In this document: positions 8,265 to 16,128 of the stretch, one piece after another
Layout of the letters: every line of letters starts with the position of its first letter
Position numbering within the stretch: position 1 is the first letter of the stretch
NCBI GenBank assembly: GCA_964420115.1
Contig: CAYQQO010000003.1
Location: forward strand, 1 to 47,480
From: CAYQQO01 sp964420115
GTDB taxonomy: Bacteria; Patescibacteriota; Minisyncoccia; Portnoybacterales; UBA2143
Direction of reading: 5' to 3'
DNA length: 47,480 nucleotides
Program-made: the position numbers and the translations under genes
The notes under the pieces: model-generated
Databases searched by the model: none
What the model was told of the DNA's origin: nothing
Seen by the model: only the letters and a program-made list of their open reading frames with translations

Positions 8265-8552
8265 CTATTTTTTTGAAAGTTCTTCCATGCTCAACCCTCC
8301 GCCTGCCGCGGCTTGTTCCTTTTCCTGCCCAGCCATTTCTTTTTCTTTTTGTTTTCTCTCCTTTTTACTCAACTTGGCCATAACATCAATCATTTCTTTG
8401 CCGGCATAAGTCCCGCAATTTGCGCAAAGATGATGAGGCAAAACTGCTTCTTTGCATTTGGGGCAAACTGAAAGACCCTGCCCGGATAAAGCATGATGCG
8501 ACCGCCTTTTATTTCTTCTTGATTTTGTGTGTTTCTGTTTTGGAACAGCCAT
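8265..8552 (-). CDS. rpmF: 50S ribosomal protein L32 with C-terminal extension
   Basis: Residues 1-60 are typical bacterial L32: MAVPKQKHTKSRRNKRRSHH, then a zinc ribbon CPKC...CANC at about 30-46. The 95-residue length exceeds the usual 55-65 because of a charged and Gly/Ala-rich tail (about 62-95). The neighbouring S16 has a similar added tail. It lies six bases after the HtrA stop and is followed by nusB. Confidence 0.95.
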   Translation of the reverse strand: MAVPKQKHTKSRRNKRRSHHALSGQGLSVCPKCKEAVLPHHLCANCGTYAGKEMIDVMAKLSKKERKQKEKEMAGQEKEQAAAGGGLSMEELSKK

Positions 8553-8558
8553 AATTTA

Positions 8559-9875
8559 TTAATTTCTTTCTTCTAATTTCGCCTCAACTGTTTTTTCATC
8601 TCCCCTATGAAGTATTTTTAAACTAATTCTCTCGCCAATTTCATATTTATTAATTATTAAAGCCAAATGATTTTCCGAAGTAATTTTTTCGCCGTTAATT
8701 TCTAAAATAATGTCATTTTCCACCAATCCTGCCTTGTCTGCAGGACTGCCCGGAACAACAGCCAACTCCTCTGGCTGATCACCTCTAATAATTAAAGCGC
8801 CGTAATCAACAGACAAATCATTTATTTCTTGTATTCGGGGATTGATCAAGATATAGCGGACGCCTAAGAAAGGATAACTTATTTTCCCTTTTTTTTCAAC
8901 CTGCTCAATATCTCTTTTTGCTTTTTCAATCGGCAAAGAAAAACCAATATTTTCCGCTCCTACTGCCATAGCCACATTAATACCTATCGCCTGCCCGGCT
9001 AAATTAAGTAAAGGCCCTCCGGAGTTCCCCTGATTAATAGCGGCATCTGTCTGAATAACTTCGGAAAGCTGCTCTAATTGGCCAAAAGTTCCTTGGGTAA
9101 CAATTGATCTTTGCAGGCCGGAAACAACGCCAACGCTGACTGTGTTTCTAAACTCACCCAAAGCATTGCCAATAGCAACAACAGTCTGGCCAATTTTTAT
9201 TGAACCGGAATGGCTCAACTCCACCACGGGCAAACCCCCTCTTTCTATCTTTAAAATAGCTATATCCTGCACAGGATCAAGCGCTAAAACTTCGGCAGGA
9301 ATTCTTTCATTATTATTAGTTAAAACCGTATATTCAGCCTCCTCGTCTAAGACCAAATGTTTATTAGTTAAAATCATCCCGTCAGAAGAAACAATAAAGC
9401 CAGTCCCTCCAGCCACCTCCACATTCTCGGTTTCTCCCTGTGAATCAGGAGATTGAAAACCAAAAGGAAGCATAAAATCATCGCCGAAAAACCTCCTGAA
9501 AAACTCATCATCGCCAAAAGGATTATTTGTTTGAGATGCTGATATATTTTTAGTGACAATTACGCTCACCACTGCCGGAGAGACTTTTTCAACCACACTA
9601 ACGACAGCCTCCTCCTGCCCAACAACCCTTATTATCCCATCTTCTCCTTGTAACTCTGATTTCTCGCGCCCTTCTGGAAAACCCTTAATCCCTGAAACCA
9701 ATTCACCGCTCAACCCCCCGGCAATCGCCCCGACAATCAAAGAAGTAATAAAGCTGACTACTATTGCTAAAACAACCACCTCTTTGACTCTCACCTCTTT
9801 TTGCGCCCTCTTCTTCCTTTTTTTTACGCCAGAAGCCATTAACTTGTTATTTGTTTTTTTGTTCATAATTATCAA
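8559..9875 (-). CDS. HtrA/DegP-like serine protease with one PDZ domain
   Basis: This 438-residue envelope protease has a basic N-terminus, one membrane anchor (about 32-54), a trypsin-like domain with the triad His173 (LTNKHLVL), Asp204 (DPVQDIAIL) and Ser285 (GNSGGPLL), and a single PDZ domain (about 335-430, GSPADKAGLVENDIILEING). HtrA proteases degrade misfolded extracytoplasmic proteins. The start overlaps the end of the iscU-like gene by 29 bases; ATG at 9866 (residue 4) is an alternative. Placement among translation and Fe-S genes is operonic rather than functional. Confidence 0.93.
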   Translation of the reverse strand: MIIMNKKTNNKLMASGVKKRKKRAQKEVRVKEVVVLAIVVSFITSLIVGAIAGGLSGELVSGIKGFPEGREKSELQGEDGIIRVVGQEEAVVSVVEKVSPAVVSVIVTKNISASQTNNPFGDDEFFRRFFGDDFMLPFGFQSPDSQGETENVEVAGGTGFIVSSDGMILTNKHLVLDEEAEYTVLTNNNERIPAEVLALDPVQDIAILKIERGGLPVVELSHSGSIKIGQTVVAIGNALGEFRNTVSVGVVSGLQRSIVTQGTFGQLEQLSEVIQTDAAINQGNSGGPLLNLAGQAIGINVAMAVGAENIGFSLPIEKAKRDIEQVEKKGKISYPFLGVRYILINPRIQEINDLSVDYGALIIRGDQPEELAVVPGSPADKAGLVENDIILEINGEKITSENHLALIINKYEIGERISLKILHRGDEKTVEAKLEERN

Positions 9876-10215
9876 TCGCTTTTTTTAAGGCGTCAGCCGC
9901 CAAATGAGCGCAATGATTTTTAATCGGCGGCAAAGAACCCAATTCATCTGCTATATCATTAAAAGTAATTTCTTTCGCTTCTTTAATGGTCCTGCCCTTG
10001 GCAAGCTCGGTGACCATAGAAGAAGTGGCAATAGCAGCCACGCATCCCATTGTTTCAACAGAGATATTTTTGATTTTACTATTTTCTACTTTAATATAGA
10101 CCTTTAAAATATCTCCGCATTGAGGATTACCAACTTCACCGACAGCATCGGCTTTCTCCATTTTGCCCATATTCTTCGGGTTTTTAAAATGCTCCATTAC
10201 TTTTTGGCTATACAT
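9847..10215 (-). CDS. iscU: Fe-S cluster scaffold, IscU/NifU N-terminal type
   Basis: This 122-residue protein has the three cluster-ligand cysteines of IscU at residues 33 (GNPQCGD, with Asp35), 58 (TMGCVA) and 102 (KNHCAHLAADAL). IscU accepts sulfur from cysteine desulfurase and assembles clusters. It starts 10 bases after the desulfurase stop codon, so the two form a minimal Fe-S operon. Hsp20/Hsp66-type chaperones and ferredoxin are not in the window. Confidence 0.92.
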   Translation of the reverse strand: MYSQKVMEHFKNPKNMGKMEKADAVGEVGNPQCGDILKVYIKVENSKIKNISVETMGCVAAIATSSMVTELAKGRTIKEAKEITFNDIADELGSLPPIKNHCAHLAADALKKAIDNYEQKNK

Positions 10216-10224
10216 AATGCGATA

Positions 10225-11412
10225 TTATCTGCCTGAAATACTTCTTAATCTCCCAATTATATCAGGCAGAATTTTTAAAAGATAATTAACCTCCGAAGCC
10301 TTCGTCCCTCTTCCCAAAGTAAACCTGATACTAGAGTGCGCTTCTTCGTGAGAAAGACCAAGAGCCAACAAAACATGCGAAGCCTTTAAAGAATGGCTGG
10401 CGCAGGCAGAACCAGTAGAAACACATATACCTCTTTCAGCCAACTCCATTAAAATACTTTCCCCCTCGACCCCGGAAAAACTAATATTAGCGTTGTTAGG
10501 CAAACGATTCTTCAAAGAACCATTAACCCTTGTTCTTGGAATTGTTTTTAAAATACCTTCAATTAATTTATTTCTCAATTTGGCAATCTCTTTATTTTTT
10601 TTCTTAAAAATCTCTATTCTTTTAACTGCCTCAGCCAGACCAATTATTCCCGGAACGTTTTCTGTCCCAGCCCGCAAGCCAAACTCCTGACTGCCCGGAC
10701 CAATCAACGGCTCTAAGCCGATCCCGGAACGAAGATAAAGAACGCCTGCTCCTTTTGGCCCATAAATTTTGTGGGCGTCAAAAGTAAGCATATCAACCCC
10801 CAGATGATTAACCTGACAATCTAAATAATTAACTGCCTGGACCGCATCGCTGTGAAAAAGTATTTTATTCTTTCTGGAGGAATTAACTTTTTTAATCAGC
10901 TGGCCAATTTCCTTTATCGGCTGGACCGACCCCATTTCGTTATTGGCATACATCACTGAAACTAAAATTGTATTTTTTTTAATCGCTTTTGAAACATCCT
11001 TTGCATCAACAATTCCATCTTTTGAAACAGGAAGAAATGTTATTTCTACCTCCCCCTTTTTCTTTAAGTTATGGCAAAGCTCCCAAATAGAATGATGTTC
11101 AATGGAAGTAGTAACAAGATGGGGCCTGCCCGGTCCTTTAAAAAGCAAATTGGAATTTTTAATTACCCAAGCATTGCCCTCTGTCGCGCCGCTGATAAAA
11201 ATTACTTCCTTATCAAAACATCCTAAAAATACAGAAATATCGTTTCTGGCAACTTCAACCGCCTGGCGGACATCCTGGCCAAAATCATAAAGAGCCGAAG
11301 GATTAGCCCACTTCTTATCAAAAAAAGGGAGCATTTTCTTCAAAACAACGCTGTCTATCGGCGCAGTGGCTGAATGGTCTAAATAAATTAATTTTTTCTT
11401 TTTTTGCGACAT
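10225..11412 (-). CDS. cysteine desulfurase, NifS/IscS family
   Basis: This PLP enzyme converts cysteine to alanine and passes persulfide to the Fe-S scaffold. Visible are the PLP-lysine motif (FDAHKIYGPKGAG), the substrate pocket (ATEGNAWVI) and the active-site cysteine in STGSACASHSL. I take the start at 11412 (MSQKKKKLIYLDHSATAP), giving 395 residues. An open frame extends to 11505 but that extension runs through a terminator hairpin and is hydrophobic nonsense. It is the first gene of the block reading down to rpsP. Confidence 0.93.
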   Translation of the reverse strand: MSQKKKKLIYLDHSATAPIDSVVLKKMLPFFDKKWANPSALYDFGQDVRQAVEVARNDISVFLGCFDKEVIFISGATEGNAWVIKNSNLLFKGPGRPHLVTTSIEHHSIWELCHNLKKKGEVEITFLPVSKDGIVDAKDVSKAIKKNTILVSVMYANNEMGSVQPIKEIGQLIKKVNSSRKNKILFHSDAVQAVNYLDCQVNHLGVDMLTFDAHKIYGPKGAGVLYLRSGIGLEPLIGPGSQEFGLRAGTENVPGIIGLAEAVKRIEIFKKKNKEIAKLRNKLIEGILKTIPRTRVNGSLKNRLPNNANISFSGVEGESILMELAERGICVSTGSACASHSLKASHVLLALGLSHEEAHSSIRFTLGRGTKASEVNYLLKILPDIIGRLRSISGR

Positions 11413-11476
11413 AAATAAAGATAAAAAAAATCCCTCCAACTTAAATAAGATTCTACCAAAAAAGATTATAGCTGTC

Positions 11477-11517
11477 AAAAAAAAGCAAAGGGCCTTTGCT
11501 GTCAAAGGCCTCTTTTT
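11477..11517. terminator. bidirectional terminator-like hairpin
   Basis: GGCCTTTG (11491-11498) and CAAAGGCC (11503-11510) form a perfect 8-bp stem with a 4-base loop, flanked by A8 on one side and T5 on the other. On the minus strand it ends transcription from the small zinc-ribbon gene before the cysteine desulfurase gene. Confidence 0.75.
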
Positions 11518-11598
11518 AAAATCCTCTATTCTGAATCCAGTTCCAAAACTTTCTTCACCTTCTTAAAGTCCAACTCAAAAAATCGAGGCGCTCTCTTC

Positions 11599-11771
11599 TC
11601 ATTTTCTTTTTTTTCTGCGGCATTCGGAACAAAAGGTCATCATCCCGCCAATCATAGGAACAATCAGCCACCCCCCCCGTAGTTAAGGTTGTAAAGATCG
11701 GTCCCGGAAGTGAATTCTTCGCGTCTGTCACATCCCTTGCCATCACATATCAATGTTTTTTTGACGCCCAT
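11599..11771 (-). pseudogene. small zinc-ribbon protein gene interrupted at a G8 tract
   Basis: From ATG 11771, behind a good GGAGG site, the frame reads MGVKKTLICDGKGCDRREEF and then stops just after a run of eight G (11671-11678). With nine G (or six) it continues through WLIVPMIGGMMTFCSECRR to TGA at 11599, giving about 57 residues with CDGKGC and CSEC metal-binding pairs. The continuation restores a sensible zinc ribbon, so the gene is frameshifted by one base, or phase-variable, or the run is miscounted in the assembly. It has its own consensus promoter and a downstream terminator. No specific function is recognised. Confidence 0.6.
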
Positions 11772-11816
11772 TTATGCCTCCTATCTCATATAGTTAACTG
11801 TTAACGATCTATCGAT

Positions 11817-11845
11817 ATAATATATAGTATTAGTAAAAGAGTCAA
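11817..11845 (-). promoter_or_regulatory. promoter of the small zinc-ribbon gene
   Basis: -35 TTGACT (11840-11845), a 17-base spacer and -10 TATTAT (11817-11822), about 45 bases before ATG 11771. Near-consensus sigma-70 elements. Confidence 0.7.
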
Positions 11846-11870
11846 CACATGACATGGTTTAATTATAATT

Positions 11871-11907
11871 AAAAACCCCGAGAGAGGAAAACCTCTCTCG
11901 GGGTTAA
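11871..11907 (-). terminator. strong intrinsic terminator
   Basis: A perfect 14-bp stem (11874-11887 with 11892-11905) and AAAA loop, followed on the minus strand by a T-run, lies just after the stop of the gene at 11915-12355. The plus strand lacks a comparable T-run. Confidence 0.9.
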
Positions 11908-11914
11908 GGGCCTA

Positions 11915-12355
11915 TTATAATTCATAGACCCAGACTACGACAGTCTGAGGAATCATGCCAGGACAAATGTACAACCTGGCCTCCCCCCGGACTGACAAAC
12001 TGATGGTGCGTTGAAGCGTTTCCACCCCCATATTCCCTACCAGGGAAATTTCTTGGGGGCGCACGAAGAGCAATCCACTCTCTGTTTGCACGATACACAA
12101 CGCAGAAACATCGGGTAACTCTCCATAAAGCTTCACCACCCCCCCCTCTTTCTTGACCATAATCTTTGGCGGGGCCAAAGAAGGGACCCAATCATCCGGA
12201 CAGTTCCCCGCCGGACAGAAAATCTCTTCTATGTCCCCTGAATCGCCATAAAGAACACCATCCAGGGTGACCCACTCTTCTCCGGCAAAAGCCGGGACAG
12301 CCACCAGCAGAAACACTGCCGCCATCGCCGCTACTGAAATACATCTCCCTCTCAT
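11915..12355 (-). CDS. secreted protein of unknown function
   Basis: The 146-residue product has a classical Sec signal peptide (about 1-24, ending VPAFAG) and a mature domain with four cysteines in about CPAGNC, LCIVQ and YICPG contexts, suggesting disulfides or an extracytoplasmic fold. I do not recognise the family. It has a strong RBS (AGGAGG), its own promoter at 12406-12434 and a strong terminator at 11871-11907, so it is a monocistronic unit. Its base composition is clearly richer in G+C than the housekeeping genes around it, consistent with acquisition. The IS element is inserted immediately upstream of its promoter. Confidence 0.75.
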   Translation of the reverse strand: MRGRCISVAAMAAVFLLVAVPAFAGEEWVTLDGVLYGDSGDIEEIFCPAGNCPDDWVPSLAPPKIMVKKEGGVVKLYGELPDVSALCIVQTESGLLFVRPQEISLVGNMGVETLQRTISLSVRGEARLYICPGMIPQTVVVWVYEL

Positions 12356-12405
12356 TTTACTCCTCCTTTCTGTGTTTTCTGTTTCCGGCTCCCATCCTAT
12401 AATGT

Positions 12406-12434
12406 ATATTATAATATTTTTGGATTTATGTCAA
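12406..12434 (-). promoter_or_regulatory. promoter of the secreted-protein gene
   Basis: -35 TTGACA (12429-12434), a 17-base spacer and -10 TAATAT (12406-12411). The IS target duplication begins at 12435, one base beyond the -35 box, so the core promoter survived insertion but anything upstream was displaced. Confidence 0.75.
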
Positions 12435-12436
12435 TA

Positions 12437-13513
12437 CTATGTACCTGACGGGTACATTGGTGACACTTTAGTAGAATTATTGATATTTATCGGCGTCTCA
12501 TTATTCAATGAATCATGGGGCCTGTAAAAGTTGTATTCAATTAACCATTCTGTTAGATTTGTATTGAATTGTATAACATTAGGCGTAAAATTACCACAAT
12601 TGACAAATTCTTCTTGGATGGTTCTATTGAATCTTTCATTGACTGGATTATCCTTGGGTGTTCTGGGCCGACTATGGTATCTGCTGAGATTAAGCTTTTG
12701 ACAGGATTGTCTGAAATACTTCTCAAACTCGCTGCCATTGTCTGTTTGAATGTTTTCTATCTTGTCTTGTGTTAAATACATCAACCTATTAAGAAAGTCT
12801 GAAGCATTGTAGGAATTAGCGTGTCTGTATATTCTGGCAAAAGCCACCTTAGAAAATGAATCTATGCCAGTAAAGATATATCTCTTGAGATTGTTGTATC
12901 TTAATTCAATCGCATCTAAACAGATAAGAAATCCATTCTTGGGTTTCTTCCTTAATTCGGTGATTCTTTTCTTCTTGATGGCAGTTAAGCGTTTACGCGT
13001 GATTCTGGCTGTTTTCCTTGGATTGGGATAAAGCTTGTATTTTTCAATCACTTTCTGGACTTTCCAAGATGAGATAACCTCATTGTATTCTCGCTGATAG
13101 ATTTTAGCCAGCTTAATCTTGCTGTAACAGATATACTTCTTTCTTAATTGAACAACTCTCATTTCCTGTTCTGATGTGATTTCTCTTTGTCTTTTGTTAA
13201 TGGGAGCGCAAGATTGATTTTCTAAGGTGTAAAGATTGTTTGGATCATACTTTCGATACCACTCATAGAAACATTGGCGGGAAATGCCGAAATGACGGCA
13301 GGTTTTAGAAGCATTATTACATTTCTTGTAATAGTCCATCCATCTTAATCGTTGTTTGGCCTCCTTGGATAGATTAGCGTATTTTTTAAGGTATGAGAGC
13401 ATATGATAGAGCGGAAGCAGGTCGTTCGTAAAATGAAAGCCCTGTCCGTAGATTTGATTAATTTTTGCTCTATCATAGTAGACAACACCCTCAGAATCAA
13501 TCATTTTTACCAT
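12437..13513 (-). CDS. IS transposase, rve integrase core (IS481/IS3-like)
   Basis: The 358-residue protein has an N-terminal helix-turn-helix region (about 55-95, NNASKTCRHFGISRQCFYEW) and an rve-type catalytic core with a DDE triad: Asp in LICLDAIEL, Asp in IQTDNGSEF and Glu in PVNERFNRTIQEEF, followed by the YNFYRPHDSLN motif typical of integrase-like transposases. It is full length in a single frame, unlike two-ORF IS3 elements, which favours an IS481-type relative. Its last four codons cross the left inverted repeat and stop three bases outside the element. Confidence 0.9.
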   Translation of the reverse strand: MVKMIDSEGVVYYDRAKINQIYGQGFHFTNDLLPLYHMLSYLKKYANLSKEAKQRLRWMDYYKKCNNASKTCRHFGISRQCFYEWYRKYDPNNLYTLENQSCAPINKRQREITSEQEMRVVQLRKKYICYSKIKLAKIYQREYNEVISSWKVQKVIEKYKLYPNPRKTARITRKRLTAIKKKRITELRKKPKNGFLICLDAIELRYNNLKRYIFTGIDSFSKVAFARIYRHANSYNASDFLNRLMYLTQDKIENIQTDNGSEFEKYFRQSCQKLNLSRYHSRPRTPKDNPVNERFNRTIQEEFVNCGNFTPNVIQFNTNLTEWLIEYNFYRPHDSLNNETPININNSTKVSPMYPSGT

Positions 13514-13558
13514 ATCTCTTGATTTTTAGGGTGTCACCTATGTATCTCATCATGTGCA
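12440..13558 (-). mobile_element. intact insertion sequence with DDE transposase and 5-bp target duplication
   Basis: The element spans 1119 bp. Its ends are imperfect inverted repeats of about 28 bp starting TG and ending CA: 12440-12466 (TGTACCTGACGGGTACATTG and on) and the complement of 13531-13558 (TGCACATGATGAGATACATA and on), sharing GGTGACAC at the inner side. It is flanked by TACTA at 12435-12439 and 13559-13563. Removing the element and one TACTA restores a plausible intergenic region between the tRNA-Gln terminator and the promoter of the next gene. One ORF, the transposase, fills it. Confidence 0.85.
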
Positions 13559-13563
13559 TACTA

Positions 13564-13586
13564 ATAAAAAACGCCTTATGGCGGAT
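13564..13586 (-). terminator. weak terminator after tRNA-Gln
   Basis: On the minus strand CGCC-ATAA-GGCG followed by TTTTTTATT lies just downstream of the tRNA. The stem is only four pairs but the U-run is good. Confidence 0.45.
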
Positions 13587-13597
13587 TTTATACTATG

Positions 13598-13668
13598 CTG
13601 GGGAGGTAGGATTCGAACCTACGATCATGGATCCAGAGTCCATTGCCTTACCGCTTGGCTACTCCCCA
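13598..13668 (-). tRNA. tRNA-Gln (anticodon CTG)
   Basis: The minus strand folds as a cloverleaf: acceptor TGGGGAG/CTCCCCA, a D-arm GCC...GGC, anticodon stem ATGGA/TCCAT with loop CTCTGGA (anticodon CTG), and T-arm GTAGG-TTCGAAT-CCTAC. The U1-A72 pair is typical of tRNA-Gln. The 3' CCA is not encoded. The 5' end directly abuts the ftsX stop codon with no spacer, so the tRNA is likely processed from the ftsEX transcript. Confidence 0.9.
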
Positions 13669-14577
13669 TCAAGTCTCCAAATATCTCCTAACAGCAATGG
13701 CGCTACTAATAGTACCCAGTATAACGCCAGCAGCTATTTGTAAAAGTAAAAACAGAATAAAATTCTGTTGGAAATAATAAAAGATATCAGTGCCAGGCAG
13801 GTAGGCAGTGATTCTTGGCGAAAGCCACCACAAAAGCGGATAAAGCAAAATCATAGAAATTACAGCGGCAGCAATCCCGTAAATTGCTCCCTCTACAACA
13901 AAGGGACCCCTAACAAACCAGTTGCTTCCGCCAACCAGCTTCATTACTTTTATTTCTTTTCTTGAAGAATAAATAGTCAAACGAATAGTATTAAAGGCGA
14001 CTATTACCGCCAAAACTGCTAAGGTTAATAAACCAATAAAACCAATTTTTCTAATGTTGTTTGTAATGGAAGACAACCTGGCGATAACAGCCTTATTCTC
14101 CATATAGTTGACTTTGTCAATTATCTCCTGATACTTATCTTTGTTAAAAAACTGAGCAATCGCTTCAAATTGAGAAGCTGTCTGAGCTTTAATATTCAAG
14201 CTGGCCTCAAGAGGATTGCTGCCTAACTCATGTAAGCTTTGCATTAAAACATCGTTGTCCCTGTGTCTTTCTTTAAAGTTTTTGAGCGCCTGGTCGGCAG
14301 AAACATATTCAGCGCTTTTAACCTCAGAAAGTTTTACCAAGTCAGCTCTCATATTAATAATTTCTTCCTCTGGTGTATCTAAATGGAAATAAACACTAAT
14401 ATCAATTTTATCTTCCAAATTATCAATTAAAGAGCTGATTAAAACATTTATTAAAAGCAAATTGGTAATAGTAAAAATTGTTAAACTCATCATGGCAATA
14501 GCGGCTGAAGAAAGCCACTTGTTACGCCAAAAACTCAACCAACCTGATTTAATAATACGAGTAATACTTGATAACAT
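13669..14577 (-). CDS. ftsX: cell-division permease-like protein FtsX
   Basis: This 302-residue membrane protein has a first helix at about 24-46, an extracytoplasmic domain (about 50-170) and three further helices (about 175-200, 225-250, 270-295), the FtsX layout. FtsEX couples ATP hydrolysis to control of peptidoglycan hydrolases at the septum. It follows ftsE by one base and ends exactly at the 5' end of tRNA-Gln. Confidence 0.92.
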   Translation of the reverse strand: MLSSITRIIKSGWLSFWRNKWLSSAAIAMMSLTIFTITNLLLINVLISSLIDNLEDKIDISVYFHLDTPEEEIINMRADLVKLSEVKSAEYVSADQALKNFKERHRDNDVLMQSLHELGSNPLEASLNIKAQTASQFEAIAQFFNKDKYQEIIDKVNYMENKAVIARLSSITNNIRKIGFIGLLTLAVLAVIVAFNTIRLTIYSSRKEIKVMKLVGGSNWFVRGPFVVEGAIYGIAAAVISMILLYPLLWWLSPRITAYLPGTDIFYYFQQNFILFLLLQIAAGVILGTISSAIAVRRYLET

Positions 14578-14578
14578 A

Positions 14579-15259
14579 TTACAAAATATATTTACCTTTA
14601 GGATCGTCTTTAATGACTTTCCCCTTGTCTAAGGTGACTACTCTTTTGGCCAGTCCGTTAATAACTTCTCTGTTATGACTGGCTAAAACTACTATAGTGC
14701 CCAGCTCATTAATTTTAATAAGAAGGCGGATAATTTCCCATGTGTTAATAATATCAAGATTACCAGTCGGTTCGTCGGCAATTAATACTTCTGGCCGGTG
14801 AGCCAGAGCGCGGGCGATGGCTACCCTTTGTTTCTCTCCGCCGGAAAGCTGATTGGGGAAATGCTCGGCTCTTTCAACCAAATTGACCAATTTTAATAAT
14901 TGGGGAACATCCCGCTCAATTTCTGAATCAGACCAGCCGCCTACTTCCATAGCAAAGGCAATATTTTCATAAGCGGTTTTATCAGGCAAAAGGCGGAAGT
15001 CCTGAAAAATCATACCAATTTTTCTCCGCCATAAAGGCAAATCTTTGTCTTTTATATTAATAATGCTCTGTTTGCCCCATAAAATATCTCCCTGGCTGGG
15101 CAATTCTTCTCTGATAAGCAAACGGATCAGGGTACTCTTACCTGCTCCGGAGCGTCCGGCGATAGAAACAAACTCATTCTGGCCGATAGTTAAATTAATA
15201 TCTCCCAGGGCCTGACAGTCCGGTGGATAAATTTTGGAAATTTTTTTAAATTCTATCAT
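14579..15259 (-). CDS. ftsE: cell-division ATP-binding protein FtsE
   Basis: The 226-residue ABC ATPase has Walker A GRSGAGKSTLIR (about 34-45), the signature LSGGEKQRVAIARAL (about 138-152), Walker B VLIADEPTGNLD (about 158-169) and the switch histidine in LASHNREV. It partners FtsX. Its start overlaps the prfB stop by four bases, so the two are translationally coupled. Confidence 0.94.
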   Translation of the reverse strand: MIEFKKISKIYPPDCQALGDINLTIGQNEFVSIAGRSGAGKSTLIRLLIREELPSQGDILWGKQSIINIKDKDLPLWRRKIGMIFQDFRLLPDKTAYENIAFAMEVGGWSDSEIERDVPQLLKLVNLVERAEHFPNQLSGGEKQRVAIARALAHRPEVLIADEPTGNLDIINTWEIIRLLIKINELGTIVVLASHNREVINGLAKRVVTLDKGKVIKDDPKGKYIL

Positions 15260-16014
15260 TTAATTTCTGCTTCAATGAATTTATTTAATTTACCCTCTAA
15301 AACTTTTTCCGGATCGCCTGATTTAGCGCCGGTCCTATGGTCTTTTACCATTTTGTATGGATGCAAGACATAAGACCTAATTTGGCTGCCCCACTCTATC
15401 ATTGGCACATCCCCTCTTATCTGCTGTTTTTCATCTTCTTTTCTTTTTTTTAAATACTGATAAAGCTTGCTGTATAAAAGTTTCGTTGCTCTTTTTTTGT
15501 TTTCTCCCTGCAAACGTTCGCTCTGACAAGAAGCAACCAAACCAGTCGGGATATGAGTAATTCTGACAGCGGACTCTGTTTTGTTAACATACTGTCCGCC
15601 TGGCCCGCTGGCCCGATAGGTTTCTATTTTCAAGTCCTCTGGCCTAACATTTATTTCCTTTACTTCTTCAATCTCCGGCAGAACCTCAACTAAAGCAAAA
15701 GAGGTATGACGCAAATGATCAGCGTCAAAAGGAGAAATACGAACCAAACGATGAACCCCTGATTCTGCTTTCAAATAACCGTAGGCGTAAGGAGCTTCAA
15801 CATTTAAAGTAACGTTTTTAAGGCCGGCTTCCTTGCCCTCTTTTATCTGGATAACTTTGGCTGGCCAGTCTTTTTTTTGGCAGAATTTAAGATACATCCG
15901 CAAAAGCATCTCTGTCCAATCCCGGGCGTCAATTCCTCCAGCGCCGGCATAAATTGAAACTATTGCTTTTCTTTTATCATAAGGGCCAGTTAGCTTTTCT
16001 ATTAAATCTTTCAT
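15256..16014 (-). CDS. prfB: peptide chain release factor 2, lacking domain 1
   Basis: The 252 residues align with domains 2-4 of RF2: the stop-codon-reading SPF tripeptide at 94-96 (VRISPFDADHLRHTSF) and the peptidyl-hydrolysis GGQ at 139-141 (SGPGGQYVNKTES). RF2 is usually about 365 residues. The N-terminal domain 1 (about 100 residues) and its programmed frameshift site are absent, and only 42 bases with in-frame stops separate the ATG from tRNA-Thr, so it is not hidden upstream. The product should recognise UAA/UGA. Many genes in the window end in TGA, consistent with a working RF2. Confidence 0.9.
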   Translation of the reverse strand: MKDLIEKLTGPYDKRKAIVSIYAGAGGIDARDWTEMLLRMYLKFCQKKDWPAKVIQIKEGKEAGLKNVTLNVEAPYAYGYLKAESGVHRLVRISPFDADHLRHTSFALVEVLPEIEEVKEINVRPEDLKIETYRASGPGGQYVNKTESAVRITHIPTGLVASCQSERLQGENKKRATKLLYSKLYQYLKKRKEDEKQQIRGDVPMIEWGSQIRSYVLHPYKMVKDHRTGAKSGDPEKVLEGKLNKFIEAEIK

Positions 16015-16056
16015 TGAGTCATTCTACCATAATATTTTTTCAAAGTAAAATATCAG

Positions 16057-16128
16057 AGCCGGAGGTGGGGATTGAACCCACAACCTACGCGTTACGAATG
16101 CGTTGCTCTGCCATTGAGCTACTCCGGC
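16057..16128 (-). tRNA. tRNA-Thr (anticodon CGT)
   Basis: Acceptor GCCGGAG/CTCCGGC, D-arm GCTC...GAGC, anticodon loop TTCGTAA (anticodon CGT) on stem ACGCA/CGCGT with an A-C at the loop-closing pair, and T-arm GTGGG-TTCAATC-CCCAC. No encoded CCA. Its 5' end abuts the CCA-ending tRNA-like element. Confidence 0.9.

Noticed and set aside
11413..11505. N-terminal extension of the cysteine desulfurase
   Set aside because: The extension passes through a terminator hairpin and starts with hydrophobic residues unlike the family; ATG 11412 matches the expected start.
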